Shown piece by piece: positions 49,894 through 58,983 of a stretch of 64,000 bases of DNA (position 1 is its first letter; every line of letters begins with the position of its first letter). The DNA lies in assembly GCA_943787205.1 (NCBI GenBank), contig CALSLN010000001.1, forward strand, positions 124,001-188,000, read 5' to 3'. The position numbers and the translations under genes are program-made. This DNA is from an uncultured Rhodospirillaceae bacterium (GTDB lineage: Bacteria > Pseudomonadota > Alphaproteobacteria > Rhodospirillales > Rhodospirillaceae). The notes beneath the pieces were generated by a model, which was not told the origin of the DNA, did not search any database, and was given only the letters and a program-made list of their open reading frames with translations.

Positions 49894-51000
49894 TTAACGG
49901 ACGTAGATATGCACTTCTGATGATTGTGCCGTCGGGCTTGCCATAGCGGACAACATCACACGATCAGAGGGCAGCCCCATTCCAGCCAAAGATCCAAGCA
50001 CTTGTTCCGCATTGCGGCGGGCAGATCCAGATGACAGGTTTTGAGTTCCTGATCCGGGACTTACCGCGACGAGGTCAAAGATTGCATCTGGGCGACGTTC
50101 AAGTGCTCGGCTCACGGCTTGATAGAGGGCCGGTTCATAGGCCACGTCCTGACGATCAAAGCGAATCACCACCAAAGGCCGACGCTGCGAAAAATCACCG
50201 GGCGCAGCAGAGGCCATTTGTGGGCTGGCGTTTGATGTTTGTTGCGATCCGTATAGCTGGCCAGAGTTAATGTCGCTGGCAAGCTCCATTAGGTTCTCGC
50301 GCTCGCTGGCAACGAACTGCTGTTGCCGACCGATATCCGTGGTCAACTCATTCAAAAGACGGTCGATGGTCACAGTCGTTTGATTGACTTCATCTTCCAG
50401 GCCCCGAAGGCGACGATGGTCATCATCAACTGCGCCCGTCAGGCTATAGGCGGCACGAACACTATCAAGGAGATAGGACGACATCGCCGAATCCGCGGCC
50501 ACTTGGGCTGCGAGCTGGTTCATGTTGGAAATATCGCTTTCAATGCGCGTGAGCTGATCTTGCGATGTGCGCCACTGCTGCATGATCTGCGGGTTGCCTG
50601 GGGTCGTGCCCACCTGAAGGCGGCTTTTAATGCCACCAACCATACCGTGGTAGGTCGAGGCGTTTCCAACCGTTTGAGATCGAATACCTTCGAGCTGATT
50701 ATTGCGCGTCGATAATGTGCCGCGCAGTTGGTTGAGCTCAGTGTTGAATTGGCTGACCTTCTGGTTAACGAAGGTGCCGGAATTCATCGCGCCAGCATTG
50801 AACTGGCTTGTTGTCGCGACCGGTGCTGGGCGGAACTCTGAAGACGGCGCAGAACTTGCGACTGGTGCCGGCGCTGCGGCCACACCTTCATCTTCTCCGA
50901 AAACCGGGAACAAGGCGTCTGTTGCGAAGGAGCACCCTCCCAAGCTTAGTATCGCGCCCAAGGTAATTACGTGACGTGCGGACAGCCCCATTACATTCAT
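49894..51000 (-). CDS. Coiled-coil lipoprotein with an OmpA-like C-terminal region
   Basis: A 368-residue protein whose signal peptide ends in the lipobox LGGC (Cys at about 23), so it should be lipid-anchored. An Ala/Pro-rich linker is followed by a long helical region (about 70-255) rich in Gln, Asn and Leu, probably coiled coil. The C-terminal 100 residues (LVVIRFDRQDVAYEPALYQA, ARRNAEQVLGSLAGMGLPSD) resemble an OmpA-like fold, but the usual peptidoglycan Asp/Arg pair is not fully clear. Envelope structural role inferred. Length 1.1 kb, no operon partner. Confidence 0.65.
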   Translation of the reverse strand: MNVMGLSARHVITLGAILSLGGCSFATDALFPVFGEDEGVAAAPAPVASSAPSSEFRPAPVATTSQFNAGAMNSGTFVNQKVSQFNTELNQLRGTLSTRNNQLEGIRSQTVGNASTYHGMVGGIKSRLQVGTTPGNPQIMQQWRTSQDQLTRIESDISNMNQLAAQVAADSAMSSYLLDSVRAAYSLTGAVDDDHRRLRGLEDEVNQTTVTIDRLLNELTTDIGRQQQFVASERENLMELASDINSGQLYGSQQTSNASPQMASAAPGDFSQRRPLVVIRFDRQDVAYEPALYQAVSRALERRPDAIFDLVAVSPGSGTQNLSSGSARRNAEQVLGSLAGMGLPSDRVMLSAMASPTAQSSEVHIYVR

Positions 51001-51320
51001 CCTTTGCCTGTCCCCTGTCTCATTTTGTTAGACCAGACGGTTTATTGTTTTATCATTTTCCAAACAGCGAAAAGAGCGTCCGTCATTTCTCAACGGGTGC
51101 CCCCAACGTGTTGAGGCAGAAACAAAAATCGGTTTTATCCCCGGCCGGAGGGGAGTGTACGCAAAGTGCGGCGAGGGAACAAGCCGGATTTGGCCGCCTA
51201 ATGGGCTGCGTCTTCTCGGGCCCTGAACCCCAAACTGCGGCTAACTGCCCAAATATTCAGTATTTTTCCTGGACAGAGGGAAAGTGGTTGAGTAGGACAT
51301 CCGCTCCCGTCAGTGATGGG
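51001..51320. other. Intergenic region, no gene seen
   Basis: The 320 bases between the lipoprotein start and the tRNA contain no convincing gene. On the minus strand a possible promoter reads TTGTTC (51177-51182), 17 bases, TACACT (51154-51159), which would give the lipoprotein mRNA a leader of about 145 bases. The sequence just after this -10 shares CCCTCCGGC with the rpmH promoter. Confidence 0.4.
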
Positions 51321-51397
51321 GCGCCCGTAGCTCAACTGGATAGAGCACCTGATTACGGATCAGGAGGTTTGGGGTTCGAATCCCTACGGGCGCACCA
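51321..51397 (+). tRNA. tRNA-Arg (anticodon ACG)
   Basis: A 77-base cloverleaf with encoded CCA. GCGCCCG (51321-51327) pairs with CGGGCGC (51387-51393); the discriminator is A. The anticodon stem CCTGA/TCAGG encloses TTACGGA, giving anticodon ACG for arginine CGU codons (A34 is normally deaminated to inosine by TadA). The T arm contains GGTTCGAATCC. No integrase gene or duplicated tRNA end lies next to it. Confidence 0.95.
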
Positions 51398-51454
51398 ATT
51401 CACTAAATCAGATCAACTGGTTAGTGGGCGGCCCCAAAAATTCCAGCGACATTT

Positions 51455-51516
51455 CCCTAGCCCCTAGCCCCTAGCCCCTAGCCCCTAGCCCCTAGCCCCT
51501 AGCCCCTAGCCCCTAG
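51455..51516 (+). repeat. CCCCTAG heptamer tandem repeat
   Basis: Eight perfect copies of CCCCTAG (51461-51516) preceded by a partial CCCTAG, 58 bases after the tRNA and 37 bases before the stop of the convergent flavoprotein gene. It is non-coding, with no dyad other than the CTAG cores. Likely a variable-number tandem repeat. Confidence 0.95.
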
Positions 51517-51552
51517 GCTCTGCGATTCCGGTTTTTCGCCCAGTTCTTAGGG

Positions 51553-52731
51553 TTAGCCAAGTTGAGCGGCGATCGCTTGCCCTGCGGCAACGCCCGATGA
51601 CCACGCCCACTGAAAGTTGTAACCGCCTAGCCATCCGGTTACGTCGACGGCTTCGCCGATCGCATAAAGCCCCGGAACGTTGCGCACTTCCATGGTTTTA
51701 GAGGACAGCGCCGCCGTACTGATACCGCCGGCCGTGACCTCAGCTTTGGCGAACCCTTCTGTTCCTGACGGCCGGAACGTCAGTTGGGACAAATTCTCTG
51801 CCGCTTTGTCTAGGGCGATGTCTGAGACATTACCGAGTTCTTTCGAGATGCCGATGCGGGTGGTGAGCACCTCCGCCAATCGGTTTGGCACAAGCTCGGT
51901 CAGGGCTGCTTTGAGATGGGCGCGCGGCATTTTTTGTTTTGCGGCGCGCAATTTGGTGACGGCATCGTCGACCAGCCTGAGAGAGACCGCCTGTCCGGGT
52001 CTCCAATAAGACGATATTTGGAGAATGGCGGGGCCTGATAACCCCTTGTGTGTGAACAGCACGGCCTCTTCGAAGGATGTGTCCCCCACTGTTGCTAGTG
52101 CTGGGCAGGCCACCCCTGAAATTTCTCGGAACATCGTCTCGTCCGAACCGAGGGTCAGGGGCACGAGCGCCGGACGCGGCGTTACGATATCAATGCCAAA
52201 TTGCTTGGCGATCTCGTAGGCCCGACCCGTCGCGCCCATCTTGGGGATTGATGGGCCACCCGTCGCGATAACAAGGTGTGGTGCTGTTGCGGTTCCAACC
52301 CGGAACTGTCCGTCGTTGTGGTTGATCTCACCAGTGCCCGTGGAAAGTCTGATCTCCACAGCGCCGCAGCCACATTCTTCGAGCAGCATATCTACGATTT
52401 GTCGCGCGGAGCTGTCGCAAAAAAGTTGGCCTAATGTTTTTTCATGCCAGGCGATGCCGTAGCGTTCGACGAGCGCGAGGAAGTCCCACTGGGTGTAGCG
52501 GCTGAGCGCAGACTTGGCGAAATGCGGATTGTCGGACAGAAAGCACTCAGGTGTAGCGCCCATATTGGTGAAATTACACCGGCCACCGCCTGAGATTATT
52601 ATTTTCTTCCCGGGCTCGTCTGCATGATCAATGACGAGGACGCGCGCTCCAGCCTGTCCGGCTGTCGCCGCAGCCATTAGGCCTGCACCGCCCGCACCAA
52701 GAATAATTGCATCGTAGCTATTGGACTTCAT
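51553..52731 (-). CDS. BaiN/HI0933-type NAD(P)/FAD flavoprotein
   Basis: A 392-residue flavoprotein. The N-terminal FAD fold is AIILGAGGAGLMAAATAGQA, followed by the family motif KKIIISGGGRCNFTN. TEGFAKAEVTAGGISTAAL and NVPGLYAIGEAVDVTGWLGG close the second half. Members include BaiN, and most are uncharacterised oxidoreductases. No operon partner; 168 bases separate it from the GT61 gene. Confidence 0.88.
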   Translation of the reverse strand: MKSNSYDAIILGAGGAGLMAAATAGQAGARVLVIDHADEPGKKIIISGGGRCNFTNMGATPECFLSDNPHFAKSALSRYTQWDFLALVERYGIAWHEKTLGQLFCDSSARQIVDMLLEECGCGAVEIRLSTGTGEINHNDGQFRVGTATAPHLVIATGGPSIPKMGATGRAYEIAKQFGIDIVTPRPALVPLTLGSDETMFREISGVACPALATVGDTSFEEAVLFTHKGLSGPAILQISSYWRPGQAVSLRLVDDAVTKLRAAKQKMPRAHLKAALTELVPNRLAEVLTTRIGISKELGNVSDIALDKAAENLSQLTFRPSGTEGFAKAEVTAGGISTAALSSKTMEVRNVPGLYAIGEAVDVTGWLGGYNFQWAWSSGVAAGQAIAAQLG

Positions 52732-52899
52732 TGGTGCGTTCTAGCTCGACGTGGCGCTCGCAGGAAGCGTGTGATCGCTTATTTCCTGCTCTCAGACCGT
52801 AAATTCGCGGGTTCTCGTCTTAAAGCCAACTACTGACGTGTAACTATGACTGCGGGCGGTCATGCTTCCGTTTGAGGTTGTTCGATGGCCTTGGTATGG

Positions 52900-54339
52900 C
52901 TAAAGGTGAGGCAGCAATTGCTGTATTAGGCGGTCTGGATCAATCTCGAATTTATATAGCGCTGAACTCATTTCTGTTGCTTCGGCGTTTAGATTTTCGA
53001 TTATGACGCAATGGAAATTTTGTCCAATTTGCAGGGCGAGGTTTTCGATAAAGCGATGAACTGGTATCGAGGTCGCATCAATAATTTTAAATATGGTGCA
53101 GCTTTCGGGCGCAAACATCGTAGTGGTCAAGCATGTACCGAAAGGGCCAATGACGATATCCGCGTTCTGAAAAACAGCGTTTTGCTCCGCGAAGCTCATC
53201 GTGTCGGGTGTTACCTTAACAAAGCCGAGTTCTTCTAACCGCGCGTAGACTTCACCCTCATTCACGAAAGGACGCCGATGCGTTTTGGATCTAGAAACAA
53301 AGGCTCGTGAAGGATAGGACGTGTCGCGCTCTGTAGGCCCAAACGTATCGCGTAGCCATTTGATGCCAGCGGGATGTAGGACGTCGACTGAATTTAGGAG
53401 CGTCGGGACAATTAATTCTTTGCAGTAAACCGATGTCTCGGGTGCGCATTTGATTATGTTTTTGTCTTCGACCCCCAATTGCTGAAGGGCGTCAAAATAT
53501 GTCGGTGGTAAATTCTCATCAACCAGTATGGGAATGTCTCTCATATCGAAAGCGCCCTCTATAGATTTGAGTCGGGCGAGGTGGGTTACCAGCCAATAAA
53601 AATAGTTGCTGTTACTCCCAAGCAACAGGCATCGTTCTTCGATAATTTTCTGGTGATTTGGTACATTAACCAGCGTTGTTTTTTCTGTGCGAGCAAGCAC
53701 TGTTGCTGAAGTCGGGGGAACGAACAATCGTAGTTCATTCAGTTTTTGGGGTCGCGCATGTGTCTCTTCGAGAAAGATATGTTGGTCATCGTATAGGTAC
53801 CAGGCGTCCGGAAGTACCGATATATCGCGCACGATATGGTAGGATGGCTGTGCCCAACGACGGCACATTTCGTAGTGGTTCATTGACTTTACGGGGCCGA
53901 TTGGTCCGAAGAGCTCAGATATGATGGGGCCGACCGTGACGCTGCGCGAAGCCAGCGGCATTGAACGCAGTATGCGCAGTTCAGATTTTGATGCGTCATA
54001 TGCGCTCTTGCGCAAATCGTCAGGCGGAAGGCTGTTAAACCATCGGGACGCATACTGGAAAGTTTTTTCATGCATCTCGTCTTGATGCATCAATGCTACG
54101 ACGAGGCAGAGTAATACATGGCCTGGTGCGCCGTACTTCGAGGCGTGACCCCGAATAAAATCTGATGCGCCGTCAAACGCCCCCCTTTCCCAACTCGAGA
54201 GAAAATACAAAATACAAGCGAGAGGAGATTGCGGATCGAGGGCGAGAGCTTGGAGGGCTTGCTCTGCTTGAGTGGCGTGATCTTTTCGGGCATAGGCGTT
54301 GTATGCTGACATCACGATATTATCAAAAATTTGCCTCAT
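52900..54339 (-). CDS. GT61-family glycosyltransferase with helical N-terminus
   Basis: A 479-residue protein. The first 110 residues are helical and TPR-like (QAEQALQALALDPQSPLACI). The remainder matches DUF563/GT61: LLLGSNSNYFYWLVTHLARL, RAFVSRSKTHRRPFVNEGEV and FAEQNAVFQNADIVIGPFGT, where the usual His-Gly-Ala is replaced by Phe-Gly-Thr. Cytosolic, probably adds a sugar to a surface glycan. It is divergent from the next glycosyltransferase across 222 bases. Lower GC than its neighbours suggests possible transfer. Confidence 0.78.
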   Translation of the reverse strand: MRQIFDNIVMSAYNAYARKDHATQAEQALQALALDPQSPLACILYFLSSWERGAFDGASDFIRGHASKYGAPGHVLLCLVVALMHQDEMHEKTFQYASRWFNSLPPDDLRKSAYDASKSELRILRSMPLASRSVTVGPIISELFGPIGPVKSMNHYEMCRRWAQPSYHIVRDISVLPDAWYLYDDQHIFLEETHARPQKLNELRLFVPPTSATVLARTEKTTLVNVPNHQKIIEERCLLLGSNSNYFYWLVTHLARLKSIEGAFDMRDIPILVDENLPPTYFDALQQLGVEDKNIIKCAPETSVYCKELIVPTLLNSVDVLHPAGIKWLRDTFGPTERDTSYPSRAFVSRSKTHRRPFVNEGEVYARLEELGFVKVTPDTMSFAEQNAVFQNADIVIGPFGTCLTTTMFAPESCTIFKIIDATSIPVHRFIENLALQIGQNFHCVIIENLNAEATEMSSALYKFEIDPDRLIQQLLPHL

Positions 54340-54561
54340 AAGTTTAACTTAGACAAAGATGCCATGCGTTCAATGAAAAGCTGATTGGCGAATCTCTTTA
54401 CTAATCCGGAGGCAGCCTCGCCATTCGAGTGAGGGTGTAATTGCCAAATACTACGAAGCCGATCTCAATGTTATGCAAATGACGAAGCTGCTCTATGATT
54501 GAGATTAAGCCAAACCGCAGTCAGTTTGGTGTCCTTGTATGTTAGCCTTTGTAAGAGCGAT

Positions 54562-55728
54562 ATGGACTCAACCCAGCCCCCAAGACCTCGGATTCTCTTT
54601 CTGGTTACGGAGTTTTACTACTTCGCCTCCCACAAAATGGATCTGGTCGCTGCCGCGTCTGAGGCAGGTTTCGATGTGTACGTGGCTGCTCGTTGTTCCA
54701 ATCTTCAGGCTGAAGATCAAACCGGCATCACGATTATTCCGTTGTCCTGGGAACGGCCCGGTTCCATCCTTGGGGCGTTGTTCTCCGTCGTTCCTGACGT
54801 GTTCCGTGTGATGGCGGTGATGGCACGGGTTAAGCCTTCGGTGGTTCACAATATTTCTCTCAAGCCTGCGATCGTGGGGTCGATCGCGGCATTGGGTTGC
54901 AAGGCAAGGGTTCTCAACTCCATCAATGGATTTGGCTTCGTGTTTCATGCGCGGTCTCTTATGGCTCGGATGGTTCAATGGGGGTGTCGGCTTGTCCTTA
55001 AACTTTCCGCCAGGCTCAATGGTGGGCGGGTCATTTTGCAAAATGCCGACGATGCGAGCTATGTGACGATGCGCATCGGGCTGAATGCAGATCAGGTGCG
55101 GTTAATCCGGGGGTCCGGGATCGATGTCGCTCTATTTAGGCCCGAGCCGGAGCCGCCAAGCCCTCCGGTCCGGTTCGTCATCTTGGCGCGTCTGCTCAAG
55201 ATGAAAGGCATTCAGGTCGCCGTCGCTGCCCATGTTCTGTTGCAGCAACGTGGGGTGGACACCGAGCTGGTAGTTTGCGGTGCGGCTGATCCGGGCAATC
55301 CCTCGTCTATTCCCGAGAGTGAGACTAAGCAATGGGCGCTCGTGCCCGGCGTTACGTTTAGGGGGCAGATTGATGACGTAGAGACGGTGATCTCTGAGAG
55401 CCACGTTGTGCTCCACCCGGCGCTGGGTGGTGAGGGCCTGCCAAGGGCCCTGCTGGAGGGGGCCGTTTTGAAGCGTCCTTTGCTGGCCACGGACGTCCCT
55501 GGAAACCGAGAAGTCGTCATTCAAGGTGAAACGGGCCTTCTGGTTCCCTCAAATGATGCCGAAAAGCTTGCTGATGCTATGGAGTGGTTAGCAACTCACC
55601 CCATGGAGCGGGAGCAATGGGGAAGGGCGGCTCGACAGAAGGTTCTGGACGAGTTTACGTCTGCCACTGTTCAGGCCGCGCATCGGGCGCTCTACACAGA
55701 AGTCCAGGCCGGCAACAATGCCTCGTAA
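54562..55728 (+). CDS. GT4-family glycosyltransferase
   Basis: A 388-residue GT-B enzyme. RILFLVTEFYYFASHKMDLV opens the N-terminal domain. The C-terminal donor site is GGEGLPRALLEGAVLKRPLL followed by ATDVPGNREVV and GETGLLVP, with the E-x7-E motif. It resembles transferases that act on undecaprenyl-linked sugars. I start at the ATG at 54562 (MDSTQPPRPRI); an upstream in-frame start adds an unconserved hydrophobic tail. It leads into the polysaccharide gene cluster. Confidence 0.85.
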   Translation: MDSTQPPRPRILFLVTEFYYFASHKMDLVAAASEAGFDVYVAARCSNLQAEDQTGITIIPLSWERPGSILGALFSVVPDVFRVMAVMARVKPSVVHNISLKPAIVGSIAALGCKARVLNSINGFGFVFHARSLMARMVQWGCRLVLKLSARLNGGRVILQNADDASYVTMRIGLNADQVRLIRGSGIDVALFRPEPEPPSPPVRFVILARLLKMKGIQVAVAAHVLLQQRGVDTELVVCGAADPGNPSSIPESETKQWALVPGVTFRGQIDDVETVISESHVVLHPALGGEGLPRALLEGAVLKRPLLATDVPGNREVVIQGETGLLVPSNDAEKLADAMEWLATHPMEREQWGRAARQKVLDEFTSATVQAAHRALYTEVQAGNNAS

Positions 55729-55829
55729 CCAAAAGCCGGAAATTGCCGTATATTTAGGCTTAAAATGGCTTATAACGCTGGTTTCCGGCCTCAGTCACGG
55801 TGCCGGTTTGGTGTTGAGAAGGTGTGAGT

Positions 55830-58800
55830 ATGGCTGCTGACGGCGAAGCAGAGGCCCGTATGTCGGGCGAGGGGCAGGTCACGCCAGACAGTCTCGCTGC
55901 CAGCCGTGCGCGCTTTGCGACCTATCTCTCGCCGATGTCATTTTGGTCTCCAGGATATTTGGAACAATCCGCCTGGCTTGATCACGGCCCTTTCGCCTTT
56001 TGGCTCATTGAAGCCTTAAAGCCTCGCTCCCTTGTCGAGTTAGGGACCCACGGCGGCTATTCCTATTTCGCGTTTTGTCAGGCCGTGAAGGCGATGAAGC
56101 TGGAAACGCAGTGCTACGCCGTTGACCACTGGCAGGGCGATGAGCACGCTGGTCACTATGACGAAGACATCTATAAGCGCGTGTCGTCGCACAACGAAGC
56201 GCATTATGCGTCGTTCTCTCGCCTGGTTCGTGCCTCGTTCGATGAAGCGGTTGAGCATTTCGAAGATGGTTCTGTTGATCTTCTGCACATCGATGGTCGT
56301 CATTTTTATGATGACGCGGTGCATGACTATGAGACCTGGCGCCCCAAACTTTCTGACAGAGCCGTGGTGCTGTTTCACGACACCAATGTCAGGGAACAGG
56401 GATTTGGTGTTTTCAAACTCTGGGCCGAGCTAAAAGATAAATTTCCGTCTTTCGAGTTTTTGCACGGCCATGGTCTTGGTGTGTTGGGCTATGGCGATAA
56501 GTTGCCGGAAGGTATCGCAGAGTTTTTTGCAGCCTCCGCAAACACGGACGCGACTATTGAAATCAGGCAGGCCTACAGCCGTCTTGGGTCAGCGTTTAAG
56601 GCGGCGTATGAGGCCACCAGAACCCAATCGCACATGGCGGACCAATTGGCCGCCCAACTTGATGAGGCCAAAGCCGAGGCGGCTCGGGCCTATGCTGTTG
56701 AGGTCGAGCTGACTGAGAAAGTTGCCGCTGCGGAGAATCTAGCTGACGAGCGTTATCAAAAAGCACGGAAAGAGCACCAAGACGCTTTGGAAATGCTTGA
56801 TGCGCAGAAGGTCTGGCGCGCTGCTCTGGAACTCGAACTAGAGGGCCGAGAACATGTCATCAGGTCACTAAGGAACTCTACTAGCTGGCGTATTACGGCG
56901 CCTATTCGGTCTTTCCGGCGCATACCACAAGTCGTTTTGGGCACGTCCGGCCGGGCTGTCGCGCAGGGCGTGAAAACACTCTATCGATTGACGCCCATTC
57001 CGGACGCAGCGAAAAGGCGCATTGCAGATGGCGTGTACAAACTGACTAGGCCGGTTCTCGGCCGCACGGCGGTTTATCGGGACTGGGAAGTCACGCGCAC
57101 CAAAAAGAGGAAGGCTTCCCCTAAACGTCCAGGGAAGTGGCGGCCGAAAAAAGCGGTGCCGTGGGAAGTCGCCCGGCCTATCGAGAATGATTACAGCGTG
57201 GCGGTGCCGTTCAGTTTTAACCCGGTTCCTGCACCACCGCGCCTCGCCGTCATTGTTCACATGTACTACGAACAAATGACGCCGGAGTTTCAGCGGTACT
57301 TTAAGAACATACCATGGCCGTTTGACGTCTTTATCACGACAGATTCTCCGGAAAAAAAATCAATCATTGAAGGATTTTTTCACGGCTGGGGGGTAGGTAA
57401 AGTTTGGGGTGTGGGCAAAGTAGAGGTCCGTGTAACAGAAAATCGCGGTCGTGATATCGCGCCCAAGCTTGTTGGCTTCAAGGATATATACGACAAGTAC
57501 GATTTTGTTCTTCATCTCCATTCCAAGTGGTCAGATCATGCTGACGTGCTCGCCAATTGGCGCGGCTATCTTTTGGAGACTCTGCTTGGCTCGGAAGAGA
57601 TCGTGCACAGCGTCTTCGAGGCCTATGGACGAACACCTGACCTTGGTATCATCGCGGCCCAGCATTTTGAGCCAGTGCGTCATTGGATCAATTGGGGCGG
57701 CAATTTCAAATTGGCTAAGGCCCTCGGCAAGCGCATGGGCATTACCCTGCGCTCCGACAAGGACGTTCTGGATTTTCCGTCAGGCTCTATGTTTTGGGCG
57801 CGCACGGCGGCTTTGAAGCCGCTGCTTGAACTTCATTTGACGTTCTCAGATTTTGCCGAAGAGCAGAATCAGATCGATGAAACCTTGGCACACGCCATCG
57901 AACGCCTCTATTTCTACGTTTGTGAGAAGGCTGGCTTCAAATGGCTTAAGATTGCGCACCCGCCGCATCTGGCTCATACCCCGGCGATTATTCCCATTGA
58001 ACACCCCGAATCTCTTAAACTGTTCATGTACGAGCGGAATTTGTCACTCACAGGGCCAGACCTTCCGACGGCCCGGGCCAGTCATCCGGAGGCGATCCCC
58101 ACTCCTGCGGCCAGCCTGCGCCTACATTTGCAAGACACCGCTCTCGGCTACGATAACCCGGTCGATCCGGAGACCAGGGTCTTTGTCGGTGTCGTCACGT
58201 ACGACAACACGGATAAGCAGATTCAGCGCATCGTGAAAAGTGCGCAACGATCACTGAAGCAGGCGGGCCTTGAAAGCAAGGCACGGATTTTACTCATCGA
58301 CAATGGCAACTCTTCAGAACACGCCACTCGAGACAATGATTCCGTTTCGCATCTTCCGAGTGCGGGGAATGTTGGATTTGGTGCCGGTCACAATAGGTTG
58401 ATGAAAGAAGCATTTGAGAAAGGTGCAGATGTATACATTGCAGCTAACCCAGACGGGGCTTTTCATTATTCTGCTATAACGGCGATGCTTCAGATGATTG
58501 ACGTGAATGATAGGCGTACTTTGGTCGAAGCCCTCCAGTTCCCTTGTGAGCACCCAAAGCCGCACGACCCGTTTACATTCGAGACCCCATGGGTGTCTGG
58601 GGCGTGCTTGGCTATCCCAAGATGTGCGTATGAAGAGCTTGGCGGATTTGACGAGACATTTTTCATGTACTGTGAGGATGTTGACTTGTCTTGGCGCGCT
58701 AGGGCCAAAGGATTCATGTTGCGAACATGTCCACTTGCACTTTTCCTGCATGAAGTGAGCAACCGCCAACAGGATACTGGCGTCGTGCGCATGATATACA

Positions 58801-58979
58801 CCTCTGGCGTTATCTTGGCTCGCCGCTGGGGTGACGAGAAATTTGAAGCAACGTATACAAATAAGCTGAGGGAGCTCGGCTTCCCACCGCCGGAAGACGA
58901 AGTGGTTAGCGTTCCAGAAGAATGGAAAAGACACGCTGATTTCGACAATCAGTTTAGCTTCTCTGAAGTGCGGTGGTAA
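55830..58979 (+). CDS. Trifunctional methyltransferase / RgpF-like / GT2 fusion
   Basis: A 1049-residue protein. Residues about 55-215 are a class I methyltransferase (SLVELGTHGGYSYFAFCQAV, VDLLHIDGRHFYDDAVHDYE, VVLFHDTN). A coiled coil spans about 250-345. Residues about 470-740 match rhamnan-synthesis RgpF-type proteins (LAVIVHMYYEQMTPEF, VTENRGRDIAPKLVGF, YDFVLHLHSKWS, FPSGSMFWART). The end (about 785-1000) is a GT2 transferase (ILLIDNGNSS, NVGFGAGHNRLM, AANPDGAF, ETPWVSGACLAI, FDETFFMYCEDVDLSWRARA). ATG 55830 follows GAGAAGG; a GTG at 55824 is possible. Probably builds and caps an exported glycan. First gene of the ABC export operon. Confidence 0.85.
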   Translation: MAADGEAEARMSGEGQVTPDSLAASRARFATYLSPMSFWSPGYLEQSAWLDHGPFAFWLIEALKPRSLVELGTHGGYSYFAFCQAVKAMKLETQCYAVDHWQGDEHAGHYDEDIYKRVSSHNEAHYASFSRLVRASFDEAVEHFEDGSVDLLHIDGRHFYDDAVHDYETWRPKLSDRAVVLFHDTNVREQGFGVFKLWAELKDKFPSFEFLHGHGLGVLGYGDKLPEGIAEFFAASANTDATIEIRQAYSRLGSAFKAAYEATRTQSHMADQLAAQLDEAKAEAARAYAVEVELTEKVAAAENLADERYQKARKEHQDALEMLDAQKVWRAALELELEGREHVIRSLRNSTSWRITAPIRSFRRIPQVVLGTSGRAVAQGVKTLYRLTPIPDAAKRRIADGVYKLTRPVLGRTAVYRDWEVTRTKKRKASPKRPGKWRPKKAVPWEVARPIENDYSVAVPFSFNPVPAPPRLAVIVHMYYEQMTPEFQRYFKNIPWPFDVFITTDSPEKKSIIEGFFHGWGVGKVWGVGKVEVRVTENRGRDIAPKLVGFKDIYDKYDFVLHLHSKWSDHADVLANWRGYLLETLLGSEEIVHSVFEAYGRTPDLGIIAAQHFEPVRHWINWGGNFKLAKALGKRMGITLRSDKDVLDFPSGSMFWARTAALKPLLELHLTFSDFAEEQNQIDETLAHAIERLYFYVCEKAGFKWLKIAHPPHLAHTPAIIPIEHPESLKLFMYERNLSLTGPDLPTARASHPEAIPTPAASLRLHLQDTALGYDNPVDPETRVFVGVVTYDNTDKQIQRIVKSAQRSLKQAGLESKARILLIDNGNSSEHATRDNDSVSHLPSAGNVGFGAGHNRLMKEAFEKGADVYIAANPDGAFHYSAITAMLQMIDVNDRRTLVEALQFPCEHPKPHDPFTFETPWVSGACLAIPRCAYEELGGFDETFFMYCEDVDLSWRARAKGFMLRTCPLALFLHEVSNRQQDTGVVRMIYTSGVILARRWGDEKFEATYTNKLRELGFPPPEDEVVSVPEEWKRHADFDNQFSFSEVRW

Positions 58980-58983
58980 CGGT

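Noticed and set aside
49886..49900. CCGTT-TTTT-AACGG as a bidirectional terminator between panC and the lipoprotein gene
   Set aside because: The T-run is in the loop, not after the stem, and one arm includes the lipoprotein stop codon.
51321..51397. tRNA-Arg as an integration site for a genomic island
   Set aside because: No integrase, no repeated tRNA end and no mobile genes nearby; the flanking genes look chromosomal.
51455..51516. CRISPR array or telomere-like end
   Set aside because: Units are 7 bases with no spacers, and the array is internal with normal genes on both sides.
58314..58934. 206-codon antisense frame
   Set aside because: Mirror of the GT2 domain of the trifunctional gene; no ribosome site or recognisable protein.
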